Shown here: positions 40,583-52,700 of the stretch, piece after piece
Layout: every line of letters begins with the position of its first letter
Position numbering within the stretch: the stretch's first letter is position 1
Origin: Mycosarcoma maydis
Lineage: Eukaryota; Basidiomycota; Ustilaginomycetes; Ustilaginales
Length of the DNA: 64,000 nucleotides
Direction of reading: 5' to 3'
Assembly: GCF_000328475.2 (NCBI RefSeq)
Contig: NC_026488.1
Span: 558,001 to 622,000, forward strand
Program-made: the position numbers and the translations under genes
The notes under the pieces: model-generated
What the model was told of the DNA's origin: nothing
Database searches by the model: none
What the model saw: only the letters and a program-made list of their open reading frames with translations

Positions 40583-41198
40583 GTGATAGATGGGACGAGG
40601 CCAGCTGAGACGAGACGAGCCGAGCCGAGCTGAGCTGAGCTGAGCTTGAAAGAAGAGAAAAGGGTTGGATTCACGATTTTGTATTTTGTGATTCGCTCTG
40701 AGATCGGTGCACAAAACGGGACAAAAGAGAGAGGGTCCCGCACTGTGTCGTCAACGCACACCAAATCACGAATGACACGAACGAGTTCACATTTGGCACT
40801 ATTCACGATTCACGAAATTCACATTCGTATTTCACAATTGCACCAACAACGAGTTACGACTCACAACTCACAGACTGAACGTGTGCTACGCCGTCGACAG
40901 TCCTTTTGATTATATTATCAACTTGATACTACTATTCTTCACGATTGGGATTCTGTTTGTCGTGAAACGGCTGAGGCTGCATACAGTATTCACGATTGCC
41001 GTCTTATCACACTCCCGACTCACACTCGTCCAGCACCGCTCAAGCCGCTTGTCTCGACCGGCTCTGGACGCGTGTTTTGTCCCGTGTGTGTGTCTCTGTT
41101 TCGCTGTGTCGCCGTTTCGTATTCACGATCGCGCGTGATCCGCTCCAACATGGAGAGCGGTGACTAAAAAGGGTATCATGCTAAGTTAGCGTTAAAAG

Positions 41199-41224
41199 AC
41201 TCACGATTCACGATTCACGATTGT
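41199..41224. repeat. TCACGAT heptamer array
   Basis: Three tandem TCACGAT units about 190 bp upstream of the UBL3-like start codon. Confidence 0.88.
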
Positions 41225-41412
41225 CGTCTCTGTTGTACAACATTCGTGATTACAGTATGTGATTCGCGATTGCTACGCTCCTCCACTTTTGTCTGTGCTA
41301 CCATCATCACCGCTATTCGTGATTGTCGTCGTCTACACGTCCAAATCCTTCTCGTCACGCCACGTCCTTGCATCTCGACCACACCACCGCTCAAGCTCAC
41401 CGGTCATCGACC

Positions 41413-42051
41413 ATGCACGCAACAGAGAGGAGCCGTAACTCGACCTGCTCTACAGACAATGGCTCGTCGCACGCACATGACGACACTCGTCTCACACATG
41501 TAGTCTCGAACCTTTCTACGCTTTCTGACTCTCCCAAGCACAAGCACTCGCAAACGCGCGTTTTGGTGTCCACGAGGGATGCTTACCAGGTCGCTCCTCA
41601 AGCACTGCCGCTCGCCGCCGCCTCGATCTCGTCGACCGGATCGCAGACTCACTTGTCAGCAGCCACAGCCGTTCACCTCACCACGCTTCTCACTACTGGC
41701 CAGCGCAAGTCGTGGAAGTTTGCACCCACCGACACCATCCAAACGGTTCGAACCCAGATCTGGCAGGATTGGCCCGAGTCTTGGCCGCAACCCCGACCCG
41801 AATCGGCCGACTATCTCAGATTGCTCCACCTCGGCCACATTCTGGATGACGCACAACTCACGCTCGCCTCTCGTGGCTGCAAGGCCGGTGCGACTACGGT
41901 GGTACACATGATCATTCGCTCCATTCCACCACCATCCGAGCCTGTCAAGATGGAGCAGCAAACGCCCGTCAAGACCCACTCGGACGCGCCACCGACTCGA
42001 CGCAGGACCGAGCAAGAGGACACGCCTGGTTGCAGCTGTGTCATCTGCTGA
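41413..42051 (+). CDS. Membrane-anchored ubiquitin-fold protein (UBL3/MUB family)
   Basis: 212-aa protein. The first ~80 residues are Ser/Thr/His-rich and disordered. Residues about 85-170 form a ubiquitin-like fold of the UBL3/MUB type: a WKFAPTDTIQTVRTQIWQDWPESW strand-helix, LRLLHLGHILDDAQLTL and TTVVHMIIR. The C-terminus CSCVIC ends in a CaaX box (CVIC), so it should be prenylated and perhaps palmitoylated on the neighbouring Cys, then membrane-bound rather than conjugated. Family members dock E2 enzymes at membranes and influence protein sorting to vesicles. The ATG at 41413 is used because the frame upstream only offers TTG. It converges on MAK11. Confidence 0.85.
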   Translation: MHATERSRNSTCSTDNGSSHAHDDTRLTHVVSNLSTLSDSPKHKHSQTRVLVSTRDAYQVAPQALPLAAASISSTGSQTHLSAATAVHLTTLLTTGQRKSWKFAPTDTIQTVRTQIWQDWPESWPQPRPESADYLRLLHLGHILDDAQLTLASRGCKAGATTVVHMIIRSIPPPSEPVKMEQQTPVKTHSDAPPTRRRTEQEDTPGCSCVIC

Positions 42052-42571
42052 GCGGCGCCAGCTCGTCCTAAATTGGTTCTTACTCGCATTCTCAGCTTGC
42101 CGCTCTCGTTGCATCTGCAAGCATTCCGTATCGAAACGGTTCGTTGCTTGTCGCTCCGCTTCAGTCACGCTCGTTCCTGTCCACGCATGTCACGTCAGCA
42201 TCTTGCGTCTCCAGCATCTCCCTCGCACTCTGACTATCTAGGTATCCTCTTTCTTGTCTGTTTCCTCGTCATTCGCCACTCGTAGCCCTGTTTCCAGTCC
42301 GCTCTTCCACTGCAGTCGCTCTTGCAACGTACCTCGGCGCTCTCTTTCTCTTGCAAAACACAGCCAGATTTCAATTCGTCCTTGTACCATCACGCGGCCA
42401 TCGTCTTTTTCTTTTTTTTTTCTTTTGTCGTCATCGTGTAATCCATGGTCACATGTCACTTGCACAATCCAATTGTACTATTCTGTTGATCTTGGTCTGC
42501 TTACATGGCGTGCTTGTGAGATGCTGCTATGACACAGCGCAGCAATGCGAGTGACCACGGAGGGGGCAGAC
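42052..42571. other. Convergent spacer between UBL3 and MAK11 genes
   Basis: 520 nt with pyrimidine-rich stretches (TTTTTCTTTTTTTTTCTTTTG near 42406-42427). I see no gene; probably two 3' UTRs. Confidence 0.55.
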
Positions 42572-44425
42572 TTAGTCGTCCTCTTCTTGTCCCTCTTCCT
42601 CTTCGTCTTCGTCTTCCTCTTTGTTGGCGTTGAGCAGTTCCTCGAGGTCAGCCAAATCGAGGCCTTTTGCTTGGGCGTCTTTGAGTGCGCGTTCCAATGC
42701 CTTGAGTTCGTCGTCTTCGGCTTGGACGTCTAGGTCGCTCTGGTCGTCGGTGTCGAGTTGGTCAGCATCATTGTCGCTGACGATGACGTGCGATTCTTGG
42801 TGGTCGTCGTCGTCGTCATCGTCGTCGGCGTCTTGATCAGCTGGATTGGGCGAGGTGGCTGCAACGCCGACAGCGGTCAAACAGGTGAGTCGCGTACCGT
42901 TTGTATCAAAGGAGGCATTGCTTTGCACGTCGATCACTTTCGAGGCGTACTCTGCACGAGTGCGTTGGGTCGAGGATAGAGAGGCGATGATGGGACCCAG
43001 ATCAAACGTTCGAATTAAGCCGTCCGAAGAGATAGTGATGCCGACGTATGACACTTTGTGCGACGAGATGCGGACGGGCAGAAGCGCCACCGAGCGAACG
43101 CGATTCTTGTGTCCTGTCAGACGACCTACTTGTACGAGCGGCATGAGGTGGTCTTGTGCGTCGTCGTCGCTTTCGTCTTGCTCGTCTGTATCGGCGTCAG
43201 CGTTGGGATTCGGCTTGCTGCGCTTTGCGCTCGACTCTTGCGTCACGTCAGCGTCGAGGTCAAACACTTTGACTGTGCCGTCTTCCAACCCGGCCAGGAA
43301 CAACTCCCGCTCTTTGCCCTCGCAATCCGTGACGCGGAAAAAGCAAACATCGCCAATGCGTTTCTTGTCCTCCAGTTCGGCGAGTTTGGACATGTCGGTA
43401 CCAAAAATCATGGCTTGTCGATACGCTAGCACGACAAATCTGGTGCCCAACGTATCCCAGCGAACCAGATCTGCCTCGATGCCGATCCGCGTACTGGCTG
43501 CCGCTTGAGCGCGCATGAGATCCCACATTCGAATCGTTCGATCCGAGCCCACGCTGAGCGCCAACCTGCCGCTCGGATGAGGTGCAGCGCTGTTGATCCT
43601 TCCAATATGACCTTTGAGCGTCCTCAAAAGCGCCCAGTCGCGTGTACGGTAGAGGTTGATGTTCGAGTCGGCGGAGGTGGTGAGCAGGTAGGTACGAGAG
43701 GCAAACACGAGCGAGGTGATGGTTCCTTCGTGTCCTGTCAATTGACCCACCTCGCGTCGCTTTCGCAAATCCCACACTTTGACAATCTCGTCTGTACCAC
43801 CGGTAGCGAGCCACTTGGAGTCGGAACCAGCAGTGGCAACCGTACGGATGCAAGAGATGTGCGCGGGAAACGTAAAGATGGGTTTCAGCGTTACATTGAA
43901 AGCTGTCGAGGCCGAGGCGTAGGCGTCATCGGAGGCTGGCTCCACCGAAGCCTCGAGACCGTACAGCAGTCGTTCGTAGGATCCAGCCACGATCCTGAAA
44001 GAACGAGTTGGTGTGGGCGGTTTGATCAGCATGGCGGGTGGCTGTGGTGGTGATGCGTTTGACCCAGCACCTTTGCGCTTGGGTTGCTGGTGCTGCTGGT
44101 GCTGCTGGTGCTGCTGCTTGAGTGCCTGCTTTTCCGACGCTTGTTGAGCTCGACGAGCAGCGTTTGCAGCCTCTTTGTGCTTGAGCGCAGCAGCCTTCTT
44201 GGCTTGGATGAATTCGTGTTTTGTTTTGGGTTTCGGATCATCTTTGGGTCGTGTGCGCTGTGGTTGGGCAGGCTTGTTTGGAGATTTGGACGCTGCTTGC
44301 TGATCTGAGCGTTGTTTTTTGGCCGATTTGCGGTAGACGGTAGCTGATGTACCACTGCTTGCATTAGCATTGCCGTGGGAGCTGCTAGCAGCGTCGTTGG
44401 ATCTTGCTCGCTTCTGTGCCGGCAT
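42572..44425 (-). CDS. MAK11: WD40 ribosome biogenesis factor Mak11/PAK1IP1
   Basis: 617-aa nucleolar WD40 protein needed for 60S subunit maturation (with the Rlp24 pre-60S step in yeast). An N-terminal ~130-residue basic, Gln/Ala/Lys-rich tail (with HQQ repeats) precedes the propeller. Blades are recognised by IVAGSYERLLYGLE, ATGGTDEIVKVWDL, LTGHEGTITSLVF, LLTTSADSNINLYR, TLKGHIGRINSAAPHPSGRLALSVGSD (a Mak11 hallmark region) and TIRMWDL. The C-terminus is very acidic (Asp/Glu runs encoded at 42580-42840), typical for nucleolar factors. Single exon. It converges on the UBL3 gene. Confidence 0.9.
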   Translation of the reverse strand: MPAQKRARSNDAASSSHGNANASSGTSATVYRKSAKKQRSDQQAASKSPNKPAQPQRTRPKDDPKPKTKHEFIQAKKAAALKHKEAANAARRAQQASEKQALKQQHQQHQQHQQPKRKGAGSNASPPQPPAMLIKPPTPTRSFRIVAGSYERLLYGLEASVEPASDDAYASASTAFNVTLKPIFTFPAHISCIRTVATAGSDSKWLATGGTDEIVKVWDLRKRREVGQLTGHEGTITSLVFASRTYLLTTSADSNINLYRTRDWALLRTLKGHIGRINSAAPHPSGRLALSVGSDRTIRMWDLMRAQAAASTRIGIEADLVRWDTLGTRFVVLAYRQAMIFGTDMSKLAELEDKKRIGDVCFFRVTDCEGKERELFLAGLEDGTVKVFDLDADVTQESSAKRSKPNPNADADTDEQDESDDDAQDHLMPLVQVGRLTGHKNRVRSVALLPVRISSHKVSYVGITISSDGLIRTFDLGPIIASLSSTQRTRAEYASKVIDVQSNASFDTNGTRLTCLTAVGVAATSPNPADQDADDDDDDDDHQESHVIVSDNDADQLDTDDQSDLDVQAEDDELKALERALKDAQAKGLDLADLEELLNANKEEDEDEEEEGQEEDD

Positions 44426-45097
44426 GTTTGCCTACTCTTGTGGTTCGGATGGAAGGACGTCAACCAACAAGTTTGGCTCTTCCACTTTCTGCTTTACGCA
44501 CACGCAACACGCCTACGCTTTTGCTTGCTTGTTGGAAATTTTGCGTTGGTGGTTTTGCCAACCGGAATTTTTGAACTTTTTTTTGGCGGGACTCGGGCAG
44601 CGACCAAACCAGCTGCCGAGGAATCTAACAGGGTAGTGCCAATCAGAATCGTGAATCTCGAGGATTACGCCTGCCCCGCTCGTCGCTCTTGCTCGGCTTT
44701 GGCAGGCACTCTAGCAGCAACGCCGATCGAGGTGGCGATGGAGGCGAACCAATCTCGTCCGAATCGTGAATGGATCTGATGCGTGCTTTGTTGGTAGCGC
44801 AACTGTGGACGCCTTGATGTAAGTTACCAAGAAGAAAGGTCAACGCTACCGAGCTCGGGACGATGGTCGCTGGACAAACGGACGAGACAGATCAGACTGC
44901 ATCTATATGCACATTCACTGACGTCTAAACGGGCACGACGGGCAGACAAGCACAAAGGACTCGTGATTCACGATTCACGATTGCAACCATGCACAGTCGT
45001 GAGTCAACAAAGTTTCAATTGGAAAAGCGCCCGAAAAAGGGGGTCACAAAAACATGCATCCAAAACAGCCAAGGAACACAAAGTACGACAGAGTACC

Positions 45098-45142
45098 ACA
45101 ACGTAGGACAACGTAGGACAACGTAGGACAACGTAGGACAAG
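45098..45142. repeat. Four tandem copies of a 10-bp unit ACGTAGGACA
   Basis: Four exact copies at 45101-45140, with flanking AACAGCC (45064) and GGCTGTT (45143) as a short inverted pair. Confidence 0.92.
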
Positions 45143-45601
45143 GCTGTTCTGCCTGGGCGCTTGTGACACACTGCAGCTCGGCTGCAAGCCGATCTAGAGA
45201 TCTGCTGTGCGTTGCAACAATCAAGCATGGAGGCACAGACGCGCGTGTTGTTCACAATTTCGGGGCAGCTGGACGAGAGCACTCAGCGCCAAGGTAAGTT
45301 AACTTAGCTTGACCATCACGCATGTTGATGATCGGCACACGAATCACGAACGAATCGAATTATTTAACTTGACGTTACGTTACTTTACTTACTCTAGGCT
45401 GGCGCGGGCGTGGACGTGTGCAGTTAAGGGTGTGTTTTGGATGCATCGGCCTCTGTTTTGGTTGGTGTGTTCTTCTCGCAATTCAGTCGCGAGTTGAACA
45501 ACAAAACAAACCCTCAGTCACCACGCAATTCTAATTAACTTACGAATGGTTCGTGATCGTAATTGTAATGCAATTCACGCTTGTCGTGATTTCACTGGAA
45601 C

Positions 45602-45602
<1 letters not shown>

Positions 45603-45656
<54 letters not shown>
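45603..45656. repeat. CTGTTG hexanucleotide microsatellite (9 copies)
   Basis: Nine perfect copies in non-coding sequence. Confidence 0.96.
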
Positions 45657-45657
<1 letters not shown>

Positions 45658-46756
45658 CTCTTGTTCTAGGCGACTCAATCACGAATACAAATCTCGAACA
45701 AATTTCAATCGGCGGACCCTTTGGCGTGCGTGTGCGTGCAATGCATGCAAGTAGTGTTCTTCTGATTGCCTTGTGCTGTGCTGTCGATCTTGGTGTATTG
45801 GCGATTGGCCCACAAGGCAGAGTATGCGCCAAGGCTGGTTGGACGGTAACTGACTCTCTCAATCACTCACGACTGATCACAGCCAACTCGTAACTCACGT
45901 CTCGTTTCGTGAGGTGTTTGCTTGCGCCGATCGACTCTTTTCGTGATGGTTTGCGTGGATGCTGTCACTCATGACTGCCTCTGTCCTGATTCTCGGCTCG
46001 ATCGCTGACAGTCGTGAGTTGTCTCTCTGTGTGCACTGCCAAGTCCCCAGAGTCTCTTGATGGCGTTGCCTCTTTGAGCACCGCAACACACCACCTTTGC
46101 TTTGGCTGCTCTGGCTGCTCTGGCCTCGCTGCCCCTCACCTCTTGGCATCATCCAACCTTTCCCTTGCTCTTGTTCCTCTAACTCGCTCCCTGACCATCT
46201 CTCTCCCGCTACGCCACCATCTTTGGTACAGCTCCATACTCCCGCCCACTCGGCTCGTCTCAGGTGTTTTCCCCTCTCTGTGCGCCATCTCGCCTTTTGG
46301 CGCTTCTTTCGTCCTTCACTTCATTCGTTTTGGCTGCAGTCCTTTCTCGTTTGCCCACCATCGCATTTTCCTTGCTCTCTCCTTTGTCTGCATCGTCGTT
46401 GTCCGTCTCCAGCTGCTTGGCCCCCCTTTTTCTCAGCACTCCCGCCCCGCCCTACTCTATCTGTCGTTTCGGCACCGTCGGTTGCCAATCGTCGTGACCC
46501 TAACTCTCCAACCATCTCGATTGGTTCATCTCTCGATTGGTTCATCGGTAGCATCATCACATCAAACGATCTCCGGCTCGCACCTCCTCCCACCAACCGC
46601 CGTTTTCTCGTCAACATTCCACCTCCTCCCGAGCTAGCTTTATCATCGTTTGGATGCCGTCCCATCCAACATCTCGCCACCATTCCATTCTAGCCCAACG
46701 TTGATCCTAGCTTTCATCACGCTGTCGCTGATAACCCCGCGCATCGCTGGCTCGGC

Positions 46757-49700
46757 ATGTCGACCTCAACACAGTCGCAACCGCAGCCTCGCGGCATGCC
46801 ACACCCAGCCATCGAACCCTACGACCTCGCTCAATCTTGCCTTTTCACACACTCGTTTTGCAACCAGCATGATCCCTTTGACTCGCTCTTCCCACAACCG
46901 CCTCCTCGTTCTCGTTCTCGTTCTCGTTCTCGCGCTCACGCATCACGTCTATCACGTCCCTCGCTGCCATCACTCCGACCCTCGCTTCATGTAGACTCGG
47001 CCGATTCCTCTCAATCTACAACCCAACACCTCTCATCCTCCACCTCGGTCGAATCCGTCAACTCGCTTTCCTCCTATCCTTCCTCCACATCCTCTCTCTC
47101 GCTGCTTCACCGCATTCAACCCTGCAAGCAGTCCTCCCTCGACAGCGCAATAGACTACTACAGTCCTGCCATCAGCGATGTCAACAGCGCAGAAACGGAT
47201 CACAGCGTATCCAGCGGACGTGCACATTCCCAATTCTCCGACGTCGAAGCGCACGACCAACTCGCACCCATCACTCCGCTCACCCCCAGTGAACCATCAA
47301 ACCCATGGAGACCCAAGGAGCTCAACCTCTTGCGCAAGCGTCAAGCCACTGTCCCTGCCGAATCCACCCTACCTATCCACCAATCCGCTCCCTCCTGGAA
47401 CACCACTCCCACCATCACCGGCGATCGGAACGCCCTTCTCATCGGTCTCGGATTAGGCGCCATCGATGATCTCGCCAATCCACCCCCATCAGAATCGTCC
47501 ACAGCACCAAACTTGCCTCCCGAAACACTCNNNNNNNNNNNNNNNNNNNNNNNNNNNNNNNNNNNNNNNNNNNNNNNNNNNNNNNNNNNNNNNNNNNNNN
47601 NNNNNNNNNNNNNNNNNNNNNNNNNNNNNNCTCCTTCGCACGGTCCAAACAGCTTCTTCTCGTTTCCTCTGGAGGCCCACCCGCAGTACGCCGCTTTCCT
47701 GCTCATAGGCCCATCGAACATATGCACGAAGCTTTCATCTCGCCGATCCTTCCCCCTCCATCAGAAGCCTCTTCTTCCCGCTCCAACACGCCTCAGATGC
47801 GTTCCGCCATCCCCGTCATGCCAAGTGGACCCGCCTTTGTCTCAAATCGACCCCTCTCTCCCGATCCTCTGTCCATCGCTTACCCTGACAGGCCCGCTGG
47901 CCTCTCAGCAGAAGAGTTTCTGGCGCAGATTGCTTCCACCCCCGAATACCAGGCAAGCAAGTACCTCGAGGCAGTCACCTTCCCTCCTCTCCCATCATCC
48001 TCTTCCGAGGTGCAGTCTGAACAAGCGTTGGGCGTCATCCATAGTCAAGACCAACATGCCATCGACGCCAGATCTGACCATACGCCAACCATGCCAGCAA
48101 CACCAGGCTCTTCGGTACTCACCGCCAAGGCCCCTGGCTTCTCTTGGACACGGCGTTCGAGAGCAGCCTCAATAAGCAGGCGAAAAGGCCCACCGACACC
48201 TCTGGTCCTCACTTCTTCGCCAGCGACCAGCAACTCGGACACCCTCCCTGGCTCAGCAGATGGCCGTCGCAGGCACTCACTCAATGCTACTATCAATCAG
48301 AGATCGCCCCTTTCCGCTCCGCACTCGCCAAACTCACATCCGACTTTGTCAACCATCACTTCCGACTACGACGAGCCTCTCCACACCGCTTCCAACCAAT
48401 CTGACACCCAGCAAGACACGCACCAGCGTCAAGACGCTAACAGGCCTACCACAGCATCCTGTCATGGTTCGAGCACAGATGCACCGACATCAGCTGGCAC
48501 AAGCGGCCTGCACAACAGAGCTTCTAGCTCCGCCGCATCGGCTCACTCAGCTCGCCGCGTCATCTTGGACCGGAACATTACTGATTCGCCCCATTCGCGC
48601 GACTCCGCCCTAAGGAGCCGCATCAATTCGCTCAAAAGCGATGCACGACGCCGTCAAAGTTCCGGCTCGGGATCGTCGGCCGCTTTCGAGTTTGATGATC
48701 TTGAGACCGAATCAGCCACGGATGGGCTCAGCCTTCAAACCATAATGGGCTTTCTTCAGCGTCAAGATTCGCACAAAACCTCGGATTCCAATTCTTTGCT
48801 CTTCGAGCATCCCTCTTCAGACATGCTTGCTCAAGTACAAGCCTCGCACGCTACCGCCGCTTCTGACATCACTCAACCTCGGTCCTCGTTCAACTCGGAA
48901 TCCATCTCGCCACGCACGGCAGAGTTGACCTTGCAGCCGAGTCCGCCCGCTGAAACACCTCCACCGGCCTCTGCCGTTCCGCAAATCCCAACCTTCAACG
49001 TTTCGATCTTCGGCCCAAATCAGACCATCGAAGCCGAAACCTGCTCATCAGCGCTCTCGCTGGATCGCGACAACACGGCGCAACAGGACGCCGCCGCGCC
49101 GATGGCTTCTTCGACCTTGCCTCTGAACGACCGTCCTCGCAAACAAACCCTTGTTCCAGCACCACCCTCATTTGCGATCCGCGATACTTGTCGTACAGAG
49201 CCACAACCCCAGCATCCAGCCATGCTTCTAACGTCCAACTCTGACAGCGTCGATGTTGATCCGGTCGGCATGGTTCGCGCGAAAAGCAACGATCTGGGCA
49301 ACAGCCGATGGAGCTCAGGCTCCGAATCTGACGGCGAGTCTGCCATGTCCATCAAGGCTGGTCGCAAGTCCTTCTCCAAGGGCAGAAAGAGCTTCTCTGT
49401 CAGCCGCAAGAGCAGTCTTGCGACCACACACGAGCACGTCAACGTTGGCACCAATACCAAGGATACGCTCGGTGAAAATGGGAGGATGCTCCCGAAGCGA
49501 TCCAGCAAGTCGCATCTCTCGGGTCTAGCCGCTTCCGCTGCGCAAACGCTGCCAGCGCCACCTAAACCTTCCACCACCTCCATGTCGAAACGCTTGCGCC
49601 TGAACGGCCTTGCTTCCTTGAGAAAGAAGAGCTTTTCCAACCTCAGTGGTCAATCGGCGTCGCCCTCGACGCCATCCAGTTGGCGAGAGCCCAACTCTGC

Positions 49701-52700
49701 CGGTCCGGCTTTCCTCGGTCAGTCGGAATTTCCCTTCCCGCCGTCGACTCAGCCACAAACCACCAGTTTTACCCCCACCCCCACTCTTCCCGGCACCACC
49801 CTTCGATCTCTCGACCGTCCTGGATACGGCGACGGCGAGCCCTCGATCAAGACGGCCTTTGCAGCCACCTTTGCATCCTCGATCCAGCCTCCACTTCCAT
49901 CGCCCCGAACACCTGCCTCAGCACCGGAATTTGTATCGTCCAACAGCCCTTCTGGTCCTCTCACCACCCAGCAGATCCTTGCACAGGCCCGCAGCAATGT
50001 TTGGCCAGAGAACTACATCGGCACCAGTGTCAGCTCAGCAGGTTTGTCGTCGCCATACCTCGCAGCGGACCACGACACATTCAGCCACAGCTTTGCGCCT
50101 TCTAGGCTCGCTCCTACTCCGCCGTATTCAGCTTCGGCTGGCCGTGTAGGCTGGTCATCGGCTCCAATTACGCCGCCAATGCCTCAGAGCCCGCGCTTTC
50201 CGCTTGCTGCGTCCCAGGACAAGACACTGCTTTCTACTCCTACAGCAGAGGCATCGACTTCGGCACGCACTCGATCTCACACCGCTGAAATCGCTCCACC
50301 CAAGAATCTGCGTCACATTCGACAGTCCTCCTCCGGCGCCAGTCTCAACAAGATGCGAAGAGAGGCTCCGGCTGTTGTCGTTACATCTAGCCAGGCCAAG
50401 CAGCCAGCATCGGTGATTGAAACGAATGATGCTGCTCCTTGTCTGCATCCAGACACGACTGTTGTGGACGAGGCCAGGCTGCCAACAATCTCTGAATCTG
50501 CGTCACGGGCTTCGACACTTGCCGAGGAAGCGAAAGGCTCCATCGATGTCAACTCGCCTCCGCTCCCACTTCCAATCCTAGTGGATAGGAGGCAGGCCAA
50601 GTTGAACAAGGCTAAGCGCATTCGCAAGCAGAACGACCGTTTCCCCCGACACAATTCGTGGTCAGACTTTGGTCTGCAATGGATTGCCCAGCAAGGTGCC
50701 GATGCATTCGACACATTGGTCGCCGAGGGTCTTCCTTCGACCGCAATCCTGGCGGCATCTGGCGCCCCTGCTAGCCAATCCCGTCGCACATTAGCTGCTG
50801 GAGGCGGTGGCGGTGGCGGTGGCGATCAAGGCGACTCGGACGGTAGCGACACCGACGACTACGGATCCAGCGATGGAGGTGGTGGAGGTGGTGGAGGCTT
50901 CGGAGGCTCAGGAGGCGCGGGTGGCGGCAGACATCCCGGCTCGGGCCGTGATGACGCCGACGACTCGGAGGATGAAAACAAAGACAAAGAGACCGACGAG
51001 GATCAATACGCGGATGTCGTAACAGACGAGGACTCGGAAGACGACTACGGTCGGGTTGGGCCCGCAAAAGCTGCACGATCTAGTCAAGGCGGTGCGATGC
51101 CGGCAATTTCTACTCGGAAGACTTCCATACCTGCGTCTGCAGCCCAAGTCGATCATGCAGTAGACTCTGATTCCTCGGATGATCGACCGTTGGGCCAGCT
51201 TGTAGACGATCCAAGAGCTCTGCAAAAGGCTTTACGAGCAAAGGAGCGCAAGCGTCACTTCGACCTGGCCGCTCAGGCGCTCGAAGGAAAAGGCGTTTTG
51301 AGGCGCAGCAGCCATGCTCGTCAAGCAGTGCCGCCTCAAAGTCGGAGTCAAGCCAACGACGCGGCGCTGAATCCGAACGAGCTGGCACACAAGCTCAACA
51401 AGGTGCAAGCGCGTCGCGAGCGGGCGCAAGACGCTGTCATGTTGCAGCGCTCGAAGACGGCTATGCGTCCTGACGTCGGCCATCCGGCAGCAGCAGCAGT
51501 CTCCAGGTCCAAATCGGTGCGAACAGCCCAAGCCGAGCGATACGTTCATCCAGGCATGCGAGCCAGAACACCGTCCGAGGCTGCGTTGCGGGCCAAGGCT
51601 ATGGTCCAGGCAATGTCACATAATCCTTCCCAAAACAGCCCCATGCTTCCCGGCGTCACCAAGATGCCAGAGCTTCCCTCCAACGCCATGGTCACAGTCG
51701 TCGCAGCCCAAAAAGCCATGGCACATGCACAGGCCAACCCAACCCCAGCGGCCTTGGCTCAGGCACAAGCATTGGCGACGTCCGCCACTGCGGCTCTCAA
51801 TGCAGCTGCAGCGCATGTCAAGAGGGGAGGGGCGTCGCCAATCTCGCCTCACTTCAACCATGGTGAGCCAATTGGTCAGATCCCTACCTCTCCTCGCATC
51901 TTCGATGGTGTGGAGATGACCGGCGCGAGGCATCGAGCAGATTCTCGAGGACACGCTCTGCCGGTCAATTCTTCTGGCGGCGTGACGGGTGCTACGCCTG
52001 CATTGGCTTCAGCTCATCCGCCAGGGATGTTGCAACGACTTCGCTCGCGGTCCATCTCGCGCAATCCGGCTCCGCTCTCTATCAACACCTCTGCTGCGCC
52101 GCCTCTGCCTGAACTAGCAAGGCCTAGCACTGCATCGAAGGACTCGCCAGCATCTAGCTCACCGCACAGTATCCACACCGCCACTTTTGCTGCGCTATCG
52201 CAAGCTGCTGTACATCACGGTCGTCCTTCCGTCGAATCGTCGAACGCGCATGGCGATGGCGCTACGCAGCGAGGTGCCTCGGCGGTCTCGAACGTTGTAC
52301 CATCCTCACACGAGAGTAGCTCGGGTCTCGGCGGTACGTTTGCGACGCCCAGACAGCCGCACAAGGTCTTTATCCTCTCCAGGCAGCGCTTCACTGTTGT
52401 AGAGGTGCCGGTCTCTGCACGCGCACGCGACCTTGCTCTCGAGGTGATTGAGCGGGAGAGGCTGCCCATGGATGACAGCAAGGGTGGCTGGGTAGTCTTT
52501 GACTGTTCGGCTCAGCTTGGCATCGAACGACCGCTGCGCGAATACGAGATGATCACCGACGTGATGAACGTTCGAGCTCATCCAAACACCGACTACTTCC
52601 TCATCAAGCGCACTGAGCTGTCGTCGTACCTTTCGATTCGCTCTGTGCCCTCAAGTTCGCCGGCACTCGCTGGATGGGTCTATGTACAGGATCGAAAGAA

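Larger units (their letters stand above)
39082..41412. other. 2.3-kb spacer between the P5B ATPase and UBL3 genes
   Basis: No convincing coding sequence. The short frames around 39797-40045 on both strands show no family resemblance. It contains scattered heptamers (40044-40061, 40669-40697, 40800-40840, 41199-41224), a perfect inverted repeat (40517-40582), GAGC(T/C) pentamers (40615-40646) and A/T-rich tracts near 39360 and 39555-39590. Confidence 0.5.
44426..46756. other. 2.3-kb spacer upstream of the RA-PH gene
   Basis: No gene recognised. It holds heptamers (44959-44984), a 10-bp tandem repeat (45098-45142), a CTGTTG hexamer repeat (45603-45656), and a strongly pyrimidine-rich stretch from about 46080 to 46740 that looks like a promoter/5' UTR of the downstream gene. 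Open frames inside that stretch reflect its base composition. Confidence 0.5.

Noticed and set aside
46014..46693. Plus-strand ORFs of ~200 aa upstream of the RA-PH gene
   Set aside because: They lie in a uniformly pyrimidine-rich leader in overlapping frames, with Ser/Pro/Leu-only composition; more likely 5' UTR or promoter.
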